From Hyphomicrobiales bacterium (lineage in GTDB: Bacteria; Pseudomonadota; Alphaproteobacteria; Rhizobiales; JAJFHB01): a stretch of 64,000 nucleotides of DNA. Position 1 is the first letter of the stretch. Each line of letters starts with the position of its first letter. Of the stretch, positions 33,340-42,062 are shown piece by piece. The position numbers and the translations under genes were made by a program. The notes below the pieces were generated by a model. It was not told the DNA's origin and did not search any database. It saw only the letters and a program-made list of their open reading frames with translations. The stretch covers positions 62,001-126,000 of the forward strand of contig JAJFHE010000043.1 in NCBI GenBank assembly GCA_021775755.1, in the 5' to 3' direction.

Positions 33340-34416
33340 TTATCGAGGCCGTCGATCCTTCCAGCGCCCAACGAGGGTGCCAAGTCCAAACACGCCGAGT
33401 CCTGCGACCAGTCCCCGGAATGCCCAACCGATTCCGAAAGCGCTCATGCCGGAGGCACAGACGACGAAGGTCGTGACCGCGGTGAACCGCTGGCCCTCAT
33501 CTGCAAGGCCTGCCGACAAAGCGCCGAACACCGCCAGGACGCCGTAGCCTGCCGCATAGAACGGGCCGCACAGTCAGCGTTTCGACTTGTCGGGATGAGC
33601 ATCGGTGCCGGTGCAGATAGATGCGGTGATGGCGGCGAGATTGGACGTGTGGGCGCCCGCCGCCGCGCTCAACAGCGAAGCAATTCCTGTGACGGTGAGA
33701 ATGGAGCGCGCTGGCGGAGTGTAGCCGGCAGCCCGCAAGACGGCGAAGCCGGGAAGATTCTGCGAGGCCATGGTGACGAGATAGAGAGGCAGTCCCATTC
33801 CGAGCAACACTGCCGGATCGAACTGCGGAGATACCCAGACAAGGCGTGAGAACGTGAAGCCTTCGACCGGTTGTGTCAGCCCGAGGACATAGGCAAGAAC
33901 AACACCGAGTATAAGAACGGCAACGATCGCCCACACCGGAGAGAACAATCGCAACAGGGCGAAGGCGCATAAAAGGGATAGCACCAGAACGGGTGAGGCG
34001 TGCACGTGATCGAATATCGCCACAACAAACCCGAACAGCACGCCGGCAAGCATTGCCGAGGCGATGGCGGCGGGGATCTTCTCGATCAATACGGCCAGGG
34101 GGCGAAATGCGGCAGTGAGCAGGACCAGTGCCGCGGCGAGATAAAACGCCCCGACAGCTGCTTGGAGTGCTACCCCCGAAGCGCCGGCGATCAGCGCCGC
34201 GCCGGGTGTCGACCATGCGGTTACAATTGGCATGCGGTGACGAATGCTCAGGATCGCAGTCGTTGCCATCATCGCAATGCACAGCGCGGCGATCCATGAC
34301 GATGTCTGCTCCGGGCTTGCTCCGACGGCCGTTGCCGCGGACAGAATGATCGCCACGGAACTGCCGAACCCGGCAAGCACGGCGACCAGCGCGGAAATGA
34401 CAACCGACGACCTCAT
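33340..34416 (-). pseudogene. benE: benE-like benzoate/H+ symporter gene interrupted by an in-frame TGA
   Basis: Codons from 34416 give a BenE-type membrane protein (TAWSTPGAALIAGASGVALQ, ASQNLPGFAVLRAAGYTPP, ASICTGTDAHPDKSKR). A TGA follows at 33576-33574, exactly where family members usually have tryptophan. The same frame then continues without shift for 78 codons (GPFYAAGYGVLAVFGALSAG, then GMSAFGIGWAFRGLVAG), matching the normal C-terminal BenE spans, up to a stop at 33340. So one nonsense change TGG to TGA is the simplest reading. The leaky context TGA-C leaves readthrough possible. A sequencing error is the other option. If truncated, it loses two to three membrane spans. Confidence 0.75.
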
Positions 34417-34463
34417 GGTCTAAGCGAGTGGAACCCACCGGGCTGGAATGGCATGACAATACC

Positions 34464-34798
34464 TTAAAGTGCGAAAATGCCGTGCCGTAGCGCGAACAGG
34501 GAAACTGCGGCGCGGCCTCTGGCCTCGGTCTTGGTGTAAATGCTCTGAATGTGGTGATCGGCGGTTTTCGGCGAAATAGCGAGCCGTTCGGTAATCGCCC
34601 TGGTGGTGCGGCCCTGGGCGATAAGCACGAGAACGTGCATTTCGCGGCGCGTCAAGCCGGCGGGCAGGGCCTCTTCCGACTTCTGCTTGCCGTGCCGGCA
34701 ACCTCGAGCACCGCGTTTGAGACCGCCATGCGCCCGATATCGTGCGTGAGTGCCGCCAGCGTTTCGACGAGCCTTGTGGGTGGAGCCGCCACTGTACG
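34464..34798 (-). pseudogene. Remnant of a LuxR-type regulator, frameshifted
   Basis: The downstream part reads LTRREMHVLVLIAQGRTTRA then ERLAISPKTADHHIQSIYTK and RAAVSLFALRHGIFAL, a clear LuxR HTH of the kind found at the C-terminus of multidomain regulators. The upstream 38 codons in another frame (LVETLAALTHDIGRMAVSNA then VLEVAGTASRSRK) look like the linker just before such an HTH. Joining them needs a one-base frame change near 34670. Nothing remains of an N-terminal sensor domain because the aminotransferase gene begins at 34799. It is a decayed fragment. Confidence 0.6.
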
Positions 34799-35986
34799 TC
34801 AGGCCTTGACTTCCGATGCCAGCCAGTCAATCGCCGCTTGTACACCTCCACGACCGTGCGGGATGCCGAGCGCCCCGAGCCCGGTCTCGACGACACCGAG
34901 AGTGCCCAGTACCATGGGGGCGTTGACGTGGCCCATATGGGCGATGCGGAAAGCTGTGTCTTCAATGCCGCCAATGCCGACGCCGATGGTGACGCCGCAT
35001 TTTTCATCGCAATAGCGAATGAGGCTGGCAACATCGTGCCCGCCGTCGACGCGGATGGTGGTGACGGAATCGGAGCGCTGCGAGGGCTCCGATATGTTGA
35101 AGGAGATGGCATTGCCCTCCGCCCATACCGCAACCGCGCGGCGGACCGCCTCGGCCAACAGGCGGTGGCGTTCGAAGACGTTCTCGAGCCCTTCGGCAAA
35201 CAGCATGTCGATGGCCTGACGCAAACCGAAAAGCTGGTGTTCGGGCGGCGTGCCGCAGTACTTCATGTAGTGCTGCTCGCCCTCGCGCGTAGTCCAGTCC
35301 CAGTAGGCGGTGCGCAGGTCGGCGGAGGCGTGGCGCGCCACCGCTTTCGGACCGGCGGCGTTGAAGCTTAGGCCCGGGGGCATCATCAGGCCTTTTTGGG
35401 ATCCCGCGACCGCCACATCGACCCCCCACGCGTCCATTTCAAACGGCATGGTGCCGAGCGAGGCAATGACGTCGACCATGAGAAGGGCATCGTGACCCGC
35501 CGCGTCGATCGCCTTGCGGACGGCGGTGATATCGTTCCGCACCCCCGACGCGGTGTCGACCTGCACAACGAGTACCGCTGAAATGGTACCGTCCGTGTCG
35601 TTTCGCAGGCGTGTTTCAAGCGCCGCCGGGTCGACGGCACGGCTCCAGTCGCCGGGCAGCATCTCGGTTTCAACGCCGAGCACGGCTGCCATGTCGGCCC
35701 ATCCGAGCGCAAACCGCCCGCTTTCAAGGCCGAGCACCTTGTTGCCGCGCGAGAGGACATTGGTGAGCGCGGCTTCCCAGGCACCGTGGCCGTTTGCCGC
35801 GTAGATATAGGTCCGTCCTTCGGTCGCGAATACAGTGCGCAAGTCCGCCAGGCAACTGTCCGTAACCTCCAGCAGCGGTCCGGAATAAATATCCACCGCC
35901 GGCCGGTGCATAGCGTTCAGCACCTCGTCGGGAACGGTAGTCGGACCAGGAATGCTTAAGACGGGGCGGCCGTGGCGCACGGACAT
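34799..35986 (-). CDS. Serine/alanine-glyoxylate aminotransferase family protein
   Basis: This class V aminotransferase shows the N-terminal SIPGPTTVPDEVLNAM, an ANGHGAWEAAL phosphate-binding segment, MVDVIASLGTMPF with the PLP aspartate, and VAVAGSQKGLMMPPGLSF with the PLP lysine at K198. It is 395 residues long and full length. The ATG at 35986 is preceded by GAGG; a TTG four codons earlier is unlikely. Members move amino groups between serine or alanine and glyoxylate or hydroxypyruvate. It stands alone, with a decayed regulator directly downstream. Confidence 0.9.
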   Translation of the reverse strand: MSVRHGRPVLSIPGPTTVPDEVLNAMHRPAVDIYSGPLLEVTDSCLADLRTVFATEGRTYIYAANGHGAWEAALTNVLSRGNKVLGLESGRFALGWADMAAVLGVETEMLPGDWSRAVDPAALETRLRNDTDGTISAVLVVQVDTASGVRNDITAVRKAIDAAGHDALLMVDVIASLGTMPFEMDAWGVDVAVAGSQKGLMMPPGLSFNAAGPKAVARHASADLRTAYWDWTTREGEQHYMKYCGTPPEHQLFGLRQAIDMLFAEGLENVFERHRLLAEAVRRAVAVWAEGNAISFNISEPSQRSDSVTTIRVDGGHDVASLIRYCDEKCGVTIGVGIGGIEDTAFRIAHMGHVNAPMVLGTLGVVETGLGALGIPHGRGGVQAAIDWLASEVKA

Positions 35987-36152
35987 TTCAAACCTCAACT
36001 GGCTGGATCATGGACGGTTAAATGCCGCACCCCGCAACCGGTTTCGAGATGCTCCAAAAGCCCTACTAGGCATTTGTGAGTTCGGCAAGAGGGAGCCGAC
36101 CGCGCGGCCAAGGTGAAGCGATAAAGAATGCGCGCTGTACCGCAACAGCAAA

Positions 36153-36172
36153 CGGCGCCCCGGAGGGCGCCG
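36153..36172 (-). terminator. Terminator of the coiled-coil protein gene
   Basis: CGGCGCCC and GGGCGCCG form a perfect eight-pair stem around a four-base loop. On the minus strand the stem is followed by TTTGCTG. It lies 33 bases after the stop at 36206. Confidence 0.75.
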
Positions 36173-36205
36173 CTCACCAGCCACCAGAACTTTTGGTTGT
36201 CAGGA

Positions 36206-37978
36206 TCAGATGAACTGCTCCTGCAGTTCGCGAATTCTCGATGCGAGCGTCTTGAAGGCGCTCGTGTCCGCGTCATGGCCGTTTGTTGCAGGCTCGATGT
36301 GTCCGGCGGCATGTCCGTTGGCCGTATCGCCGTTCATCGCGTTCGCGTCATCGTCCGGCTCGCCGTCTTGTTCGTGGAGATCCGGGGTCAAGCTGGCCGC
36401 TTCGATGATTGAGGCCAGCGATCCTTTGCCTTTGCCGTTGGCCACAGCACATGGCGGCTTTGTCCCGTTCGGAGCATGCACCGTCGACGCTGCCGGATTT
36501 GCGGCTTCCGGCTGCGCTGAGCGTTCCAGGCTGTCAAACTCATCCACCAGCTCCGACGTCTTTGCGTAGGCCTGGTTCAGATCCTCCGCGAAACGTGTGC
36601 GCTCTGCTTCGAATTCGGCAATGCGCGTCCTGTACTCTCCATCGGCCCTGTCATGATTGGACCGCAGGAGTTCGAGCTCCGATTTGAGGGCGGCAATGGT
36701 CTGTTCCAAATCGGTGGTGCGGGTGCCGCGCGCGTCGTTTTCCCCGGTAAGCCGTGCAAGCTCCGCAGTACGGTTTGAAAGCTCTTCGCGAAGGCCTGCC
36801 AGTTCGCCTGCAAGCTTCGATTTTTCATCAGATTGCGATTGCAGACGTGCTTCCATTTCCTGCATGCGGCCGGAGGTACTGCGCATCGTCGTGTCTCGTT
36901 CGCCCAGCGAGCTTTGGGTGTGTTCGAGGCGCTCGCGCAGTTGCTGTGTTTCCGTTCGAAATTCCGCAAGTTCAGCGCCGGTGACTTCTGCAACCGCATT
37001 GCGCTCCGCGAGCACGGTGCGCAGATCGCCGGCGTTGGTTTCAATCCGGGCGTAAGCCTCGCGGGTCTCGGCCAGTTCGGCTTCGAGTACTCCGATGCGT
37101 TCCTCGCGCGTAGCAGCGATCTCGCGTGTGGAAGCGATGGTGCTTGCGTGAAACGCCAGCTGTTCCTCTTTTTCGCGGGCCGCTGCATCGAGCTGCTCGA
37201 TTTTCGACGCCTGGTCGCCAAAGCCCGTGTCGCGCTCGGCCAGTGTTGCCCGGGTAGCGGCCAGGTCGGTTTCAAGCCGGGTTACGGTTTCGACGGAGGA
37301 CTTCAGGGCGGCTTCGTGTTCGCCAAGTTTCTCGTTGCGCATCTCTACCGCAGCCTGAAGGACGGCGATGTCGGCGACGCGCGCTTCGGCTGTTTTGGAG
37401 GCCTCTTCGACACGTGCGCTGAGCGAAGTGATTTCGGCGTCCTTTGTCGAAAGGATGCCGGATACTTCGTCGGCCTTCTTGAGCGCTGCTTCATAAGTGC
37501 CGGTTTGCTCGGCGATTTCGGCCTGCTTCTCCGTGATCTTTGATTCCAGCATCCGAACCTGCTCGCGCAATTGGCTGTTTGCCTCGGTCCGGGACACCAG
37601 CTCGCTTTCCATGGGCGAGAGATTGGCTTTGATCTGTTCCAATTCGGCACACTGTGCGGCAAGCTCTGAGTCTTTTCCGGCAAGGCGCTCGTTGAGGGAC
37701 TCGATTTCAGAATTCTGCCGGGCCATGTCTACCGCCTGTTTGGCGAGGCGTTCTTTGAGCTCCTTGAGCTTGTTTTCGAGCTTGCGGGTCGTCAACGCAT
37801 GGTCGGACCGCACTGATTCCTCTGAGATTTCCACGTTTTTTGACAGCATCGGCTGGCCACTCGCCATGCGATGAGCCGTAACCTTCGCAGCTCGGCGCCA
37901 GATATAGGGGACGACGAGCAGTGCTACGAGACACGCGGACACGAACCCGAGAGCCACCAGCATGAGGGTAAGAGCCAT
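36206..37978 (-). CDS. Inner-membrane-anchored long coiled-coil protein
   Basis: The start is ATG at 37978, followed by one transmembrane span (LTLMLVALGFVSACLVALLV) and a basic stretch (IWRRAAKVTAHRM). Then come about 430 residues of near-continuous heptad-like coiled coil rich in E, A, L and R. The C-terminal 120 residues are low-complexity and acidic, rich in N, D and G. They end in a short conserved-looking helix (FKTLASRIRELQEQFI) that may be a docking motif. The 590-residue design (membrane anchor, rod, disordered tail) suggests a scaffold or spacer at the cytoplasmic membrane. No enzymatic motif is seen and I do not recognise the family. Confidence 0.75.
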   Translation of the reverse strand: MALTLMLVALGFVSACLVALLVVPYIWRRAAKVTAHRMASGQPMLSKNVEISEESVRSDHALTTRKLENKLKELKERLAKQAVDMARQNSEIESLNERLAGKDSELAAQCAELEQIKANLSPMESELVSRTEANSQLREQVRMLESKITEKQAEIAEQTGTYEAALKKADEVSGILSTKDAEITSLSARVEEASKTAEARVADIAVLQAAVEMRNEKLGEHEAALKSSVETVTRLETDLAATRATLAERDTGFGDQASKIEQLDAAAREKEEQLAFHASTIASTREIAATREERIGVLEAELAETREAYARIETNAGDLRTVLAERNAVAEVTGAELAEFRTETQQLRERLEHTQSSLGERDTTMRSTSGRMQEMEARLQSQSDEKSKLAGELAGLREELSNRTAELARLTGENDARGTRTTDLEQTIAALKSELELLRSNHDRADGEYRTRIAEFEAERTRFAEDLNQAYAKTSELVDEFDSLERSAQPEAANPAASTVHAPNGTKPPCAVANGKGKGSLASIIEAASLTPDLHEQDGEPDDDANAMNGDTANGHAAGHIEPATNGHDADTSAFKTLASRIRELQEQFI

Positions 37979-38179
37979 TTCGATACGCCTTTTTATTGTT
38001 CTGTTTGTTGCCTTGCAGGATGTGGCTCGCAAGTTCGGTGCCGCGCACGGGCCAAAGGCGCGGGCGGGCGCGGTAAGATCGCATTAAGGTTAACCAAATT
38101 GCACGCAGGTTGCCGTCCGCGCAGCGCGCGGTACACACAAGATCCATCGTTTGCGTGCCTACAAAGCGCGCCTCCGCGC

Positions 38180-39664
38180 TCAGCGCATCACGAAGGGATT
38201 GGCAATGGGGTCCGGCGAGGTGTTGATCCACACGGTTTTCGGCCGCGTATAATCGTAGATCGCCTGATATCCGCTTTCGCGGCCATAACCTGAATTCTTA
38301 AACCCGCCAAACTCGGCAATCGGCGAGACCACCCGGTAAGTGTTGATCCAGACAATACCCGCACGTGTCGCCTTGGCGAGCCGGTGAGCGCGGCCGATGT
38401 CGCGAGTGAAGATCCCGCAGGCAAGGCCGTATTTGGTGTCGTTGGCGTGGGCGAGAACCTCCGCCTCGTCCTTGAACCGCAGGACGGAGAGGACCGGTCC
38501 GAAGAGTTCCGTATCGACAATGGTCATTTTCTGATCGGAACACCCGACAATGGTTGGCTGGTAGTACCAGCCGGCATTGAGGTCCGCTGGCCGGCCGCCG
38601 CCATGATGTATCTCGGCGCCTTCGCTGCGCGCGATGTCGATCTGGTTTTCGATGTGCCTGAGCTGGCCGGTGGTGGCGAGTGGTCCCATTTGGGTGTCGT
38701 CCTCAAGCGGGTCGCCGATGCGGATCCGGCTCGCCTGGCCGACGAGGTTGTCAAGGACCTGATCGGCAATGGAGTCCTGCAGATAGAGCCGCGAGCCGGC
38801 GACGCAGCTCTGGCCGCTGGCGCCGAATATGCCGGCAACGATGCCGTTTGCGGCACTTTCCAGATCGGCATCCTCGAACACCATGACCGGCGATTTGCCG
38901 CCAAGCTCAAGCGAAAGCTCGGCCAAATTCTCAGCCGAATTTCTCACGATGTGACGAGCCGATTCGGGGCCGCCGGTGAAGCTGATACGTGCAACCAACG
39001 GGTGTGTTGTAAGGACGCGGCCACAAGGATCGCCATGCCCGGTCACGATGTTGACAACGCCTTCGGGAAAGCCCGCTTCTTGTATGAGCTCGCCGAATTC
39101 GAGCATTGCGGCGGAGGCATGTTCGGACGCCTTGAGCACCACGGTGTTGCCGGCGGCGAGCGCTGGTCCAAGTTTTACGGCGACCAGAAACAGCTGTGAA
39201 TTCCATGGCACGATGGCAGCGACGACGCCGAGCGGTTCGCGTGTCGTGAACACTGTGAGGTCCGGCTTGTCGATGGGCAGAGTGCTGCCGTGCACCTTGT
39301 CGGCAAGGCCGGCATTGAAGTGAAAGAACTCTGCGATGTAGGCGGCCTGCCAGCGCGTTTCCTTGAGCAGTTTGCCGGTGTCGACGGACTCCGTGCGTCC
39401 GAGACTTTCAGATTTATTCGCGAGAAGATCTGCAAGCTTTCTCAAATATTTACCGCGTTCCGATGGGGTTGTTCGCGACCAGGGACCTTCGGTAAATGCG
39501 CGGTGTGCCGCGTTGACCGCCCGGTCAACATCGCCGGCGGTTGCCTCAGGGATCAAAGCCCACGGCTGCTCCGTCGCGGGGTTGATGCTTTCAAAGGTCT
39601 TGCCGTCTTCGGCGTCGACCCATTCGCCGTCAATCAGCATCCGGTAGCTTTTGAGATCGGTCAT
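38180..39664 (-). CDS. NAD-dependent aldehyde dehydrogenase (betaine-aldehyde type)
   Basis: A complete 494-residue ALDH: the cofactor site with VPWNSQLFL and FTGGPESARHI, the catalytic glutamate in LSLELGGKSP and the nucleophilic cysteine in GASGQSCVAGSRL near residue 290. The usual motif has GQxCxA, kept here. Residues such as the WINTYRVVSPIAEFGGFKNS end match betaine-aldehyde or aromatic-aldehyde subgroups. It diverges from the RidA/enoyl-CoA hydratase pair. It may oxidise an aldehyde from that local pathway; the substrate is not readable. Confidence 0.93.
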   Translation of the reverse strand: MTDLKSYRMLIDGEWVDAEDGKTFESINPATEQPWALIPEATAGDVDRAVNAAHRAFTEGPWSRTTPSERGKYLRKLADLLANKSESLGRTESVDTGKLLKETRWQAAYIAEFFHFNAGLADKVHGSTLPIDKPDLTVFTTREPLGVVAAIVPWNSQLFLVAVKLGPALAAGNTVVLKASEHASAAMLEFGELIQEAGFPEGVVNIVTGHGDPCGRVLTTHPLVARISFTGGPESARHIVRNSAENLAELSLELGGKSPVMVFEDADLESAANGIVAGIFGASGQSCVAGSRLYLQDSIADQVLDNLVGQASRIRIGDPLEDDTQMGPLATTGQLRHIENQIDIARSEGAEIHHGGGRPADLNAGWYYQPTIVGCSDQKMTIVDTELFGPVLSVLRFKDEAEVLAHANDTKYGLACGIFTRDIGRAHRLAKATRAGIVWINTYRVVSPIAEFGGFKNSGYGRESGYQAIYDYTRPKTVWINTSPDPIANPFVMR

Positions 39665-39802
39665 CGTGCGGGCTCCCTGTTATCACGATACTGCGGTGGC
39701 GCCGAGGTGCTTTACCTGCGCCTCTTGTTCACGCACACTGCGCCCCGATCAAGGCGGATGGCCGCGTGCGCGCGGCGCGAAGTGAAAGGGAAGCGGTTCG
39801 CG

Positions 39803-40192
39803 ATGTCCAGAAAAAAACAGATCATAGGCGGTCCCCTGGTGATTAATGGCCGCACGCTATCGTTGTCCAAGGCAGTGCGGGCGGGGGATCTCGTCTATCT
39901 CTCGGGCCAGATCCCGATGCGCGATGGCGCGCCAATGACGGAAGGCTCGATCGAGGAGCAGACCCGGGTTGTGCTCGATCTCATCAAGGGTACTCTGGAC
40001 GAGGCCGGCTGCTCGCTTGGCGATGTGGTGAAAGCCATGGTGTGGTTGCGGGACCGGGAGGACTTTCCAGGGTTCAATGAAGTTTATGGCGAGTATTTTC
40101 CCAACGAACCTCCGGCCCGGTCGGCCGTGTTGAACCAGCTTCTCGTCGATATTCGCGTCGAGGTCGAAGTTGTTGCCTACAGTCCGCAGTAA
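39803..40192 (+). CDS. RidA/YjgF-family protein
   Basis: The 129-residue product has the RidA features AGDLVYLSGQIPMRDGAPM, a VVLDLIKGTLDEAGCSLGDV helix and PPARSAVLNQLLVDIRVEVE, where the arginine is the carboxylate-binding residue of active enamine/imine deaminases. The ATG at 39803 has AGGGAAG upstream; a much longer upstream frame has no homology. It is followed 19 bases later by the enoyl-CoA hydratase gene, so they form one unit. A role in hydrolysing reactive enamines made by PLP or flavoenzymes is likely. Confidence 0.88.
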   Translation: MSRKKQIIGGPLVINGRTLSLSKAVRAGDLVYLSGQIPMRDGAPMTEGSIEEQTRVVLDLIKGTLDEAGCSLGDVVKAMVWLRDREDFPGFNEVYGEYFPNEPPARSAVLNQLLVDIRVEVEVVAYSPQ

Positions 40193-40211
40193 ACATCGCA
40201 AGGAAAAGTGG

Positions 40212-41000
40212 ATGAGCTACGAAACAATCAAATTCGAAGTCAGCGACGGGGTCGGCGTCATCACGCTCAACCGGCCGGATGCAGCTAACTCGCTTGATAA
40301 GCGGATGGCGGTTGAGCTGTTCGATGTTGCCGTTCGCTGTGACTGCGACGCGCATGTGCGTGCGGTGGTGGTGACGGCAACCGGCGACATGTTCTGCGCC
40401 GGCGGCGACCTCAAGACGTTCGATGCGGCGGGCGAAGAGCTGCCTGCCTTCATCACGGCAACGGCGACCAATCTGCACAACGCCATTACGCGCTTTCAGC
40501 ACATGGACGCGCCCGTCATCATGGCGGTGAACGGCACGGCCGCGGGCGCCGGCTTTTCCATCGCGCTGTCGGGAGATCATGTGATCGCCGCCGACACGGC
40601 GCGGTTTGTCTCCGCCTACACAGCCTCCGGGCTGACGCCGGATGGAAGCTCGACCTATTTCGTAGCGAAACACGTCGGGCTCCTGCGTGCCAAGGAACTC
40701 GCCCTTTTGAACCGCATGCTGAGTGCACAGGAAGCGCTCGAGTGGGGTCTCGTCAACAAGGTCGTCGCCAGCGATACGCTGATGGATGAAGCGATGGCGG
40801 TTGCCGGCAAGCTCGCGGCGGGGCCGACGAAGGCGCTGGGCGGTACGAAGCGTCTGCTGCTGACGGCCTACGAGGCGAGCCTTGAGCGCCAGCTTGAAGC
40901 CGAAACGCAGGGCATCGTGGGCATGTCGCGCACTCATGACGGGCTGCACGGTGTGCACGCCTTCGCAACCAAACAGAAACCTCAGTTCAAGGGGAAGTAG
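40212..41000 (+). CDS. Enoyl-CoA hydratase/isomerase family protein
   Basis: A crotonase fold of 262 residues: GVGVITLNRPDAANSLDKRM, ATGDMFCAGGDLKTFDAAGE (first oxyanion-hole segment) and MAVNGTAAGAGFSIALSGDH (second). The acidic residue pair used for hydration is not evident; position-equivalent side chains near TPDGSSTYF suggest an isomerase-like or lyase-like member. AAGGAAAAG precedes the ATG at 40212. It is co-transcribed with the RidA gene and ends 14 bases inside the convergent LysR gene. Confidence 0.88.
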   Translation: MSYETIKFEVSDGVGVITLNRPDAANSLDKRMAVELFDVAVRCDCDAHVRAVVVTATGDMFCAGGDLKTFDAAGEELPAFITATATNLHNAITRFQHMDAPVIMAVNGTAAGAGFSIALSGDHVIAADTARFVSAYTASGLTPDGSSTYFVAKHVGLLRAKELALLNRMLSAQEALEWGLVNKVVASDTLMDEAMAVAGKLAAGPTKALGGTKRLLLTAYEASLERQLEAETQGIVGMSRTHDGLHGVHAFATKQKPQFKGK

Positions 41001-41913
41001 GCGTTTGGGAAGGCACGGCGGCTTCCGCGGTTACCCAATCGCGGAAGCGTGCCGCGATGGGTGACAGCGTGGCATCGCGCGGCGTCACCAGATAAACCGC
41101 CAGCCCCTTGGAAAGGTGCGTATCGAGCGGGTGGATCAACTGACCTGAACGCACAAGGCCCTCTACGATGCCGCTGAACCCGAGTGCCACACCCTGACCG
41201 TCCATGGCCGCCTGAATGACGTTGGCGTAGTTGTCGAAGCCCGTCGTACGCATGGTGCTTGCGCCCAGAACATCCATGCCCTCCAGCCACCAGTGCCAGT
41301 CTTCTGCGGCGTGGGCGGCGCCGTCGAGATTGAGCAAAACGTGGTTTGCAAGATCGCCGACACTTTCAAGCGGCGGAGCGGTATCGAGGTAGCCGGGCGC
41401 GCAAACGGGTGTCGAGCGAATGTCGAACAGGCGCACCGCATCCAGACCCCGCCAGTCTCCATCGCCGTATCGAAGCCCGATGTCTATGGCTTCGGCGAGC
41501 ATGTCTCGGGGGGTGTCTGAAACGGTCACGCGCAGCTCCGCGTCCGGATGGGCCCGGCGGAACGCCGGTAGCCTCGGTGTCAGCCAGAACGACGCGATTG
41601 CGACGGTTGCGGTGACGGAAATGCGCTGCGTGGTGCTGCCGCCCGCGGTTTCGGCCGCGGCGGCGATATTGGCGAGACCGCGGGCCACCACGGCGGCGAA
41701 CTGTTTGCCCGCCGGTGTGAGCCCGATCGACCTGTGCAGCCGCTGGAAGAGTTGCGCGCCCAGATGGTCTTCAAGGATCCGGATGTGACGGCTCACGGCT
41801 TCGCGGCTGACGTTCAATTCGTCGGCGGCGCGCGTGAAGCTCAACAGTCGCGCCGAGGCTTCGAAGGCGACAAGAGCGTTCATCGGCGGCAATCTGGTGC
41901 GCAAATTTCGCAT
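40987..41913 (-). CDS. LysR-type regulator (GcvA-like)
   Basis: The N-terminal winged helix-turn-helix includes LVAFEASARLLSFTRAADEL, NVSREAVSRHIRILEDHLGA and QLFQRL. The effector domain follows, with VTATVAIASFWLTPRLPAFR and LLNLDGAAHAAEDWHWWLEG, as in GcvA/AmpR-type members. The start at 41913 gives MRNLRTRLPPMNALVAF, the usual family opening; ATGs at 41931 and 41883 are alternatives. It diverges from the luciferase-like gene across about 150 bases, which is the likeliest regulated target. Confidence 0.88.
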   Translation of the reverse strand: MRNLRTRLPPMNALVAFEASARLLSFTRAADELNVSREAVSRHIRILEDHLGAQLFQRLHRSIGLTPAGKQFAAVVARGLANIAAAAETAGGSTTQRISVTATVAIASFWLTPRLPAFRRAHPDAELRVTVSDTPRDMLAEAIDIGLRYGDGDWRGLDAVRLFDIRSTPVCAPGYLDTAPPLESVGDLANHVLLNLDGAAHAAEDWHWWLEGMDVLGASTMRTTGFDNYANVIQAAMDGQGVALGFSGIVEGLVRSGQLIHPLDTHLSKGLAVYLVTPRDATLSPIAARFRDWVTAEAAVPSQTPTSP

Positions 41914-42062
41914 GAAGAAAATGTTACGCAAAACGAAACCTTTTTCAAGTTTACAGAGGGCTGCCCTTCAGCGTCATATTGAGCCGGCATAACTTGCGGC
42001 CGGAAGCTGGTCGTCGGAAACGGTTCGTGCGCACGGCACGGCAATGGAGGAGACAAGGGCTC

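Noticed and set aside
33497-34459. Second long minus-strand frame across benE
   Set aside because: It is an alternate frame without membrane spans or family motifs; the BenE frame continues unshifted past the TGA, so no frameshift is needed.
38100-38135. GC-rich palindrome CCGCGCAGCGCGCGG as a terminator after the aldehyde dehydrogenase gene
   Set aside because: No T-run on the relevant strand, and such short GC palindromes are common by chance in this sequence.
38844-39664. Long minus/plus overlapping frames across many genes (for example plus-strand frames through 8949-10607 or 55638-58292)
   Set aside because: They are antisense shadows typical of GC-rich genes: no family motifs, arginine- and histidine-rich composition, and they cover well-recognised genes on the other strand.
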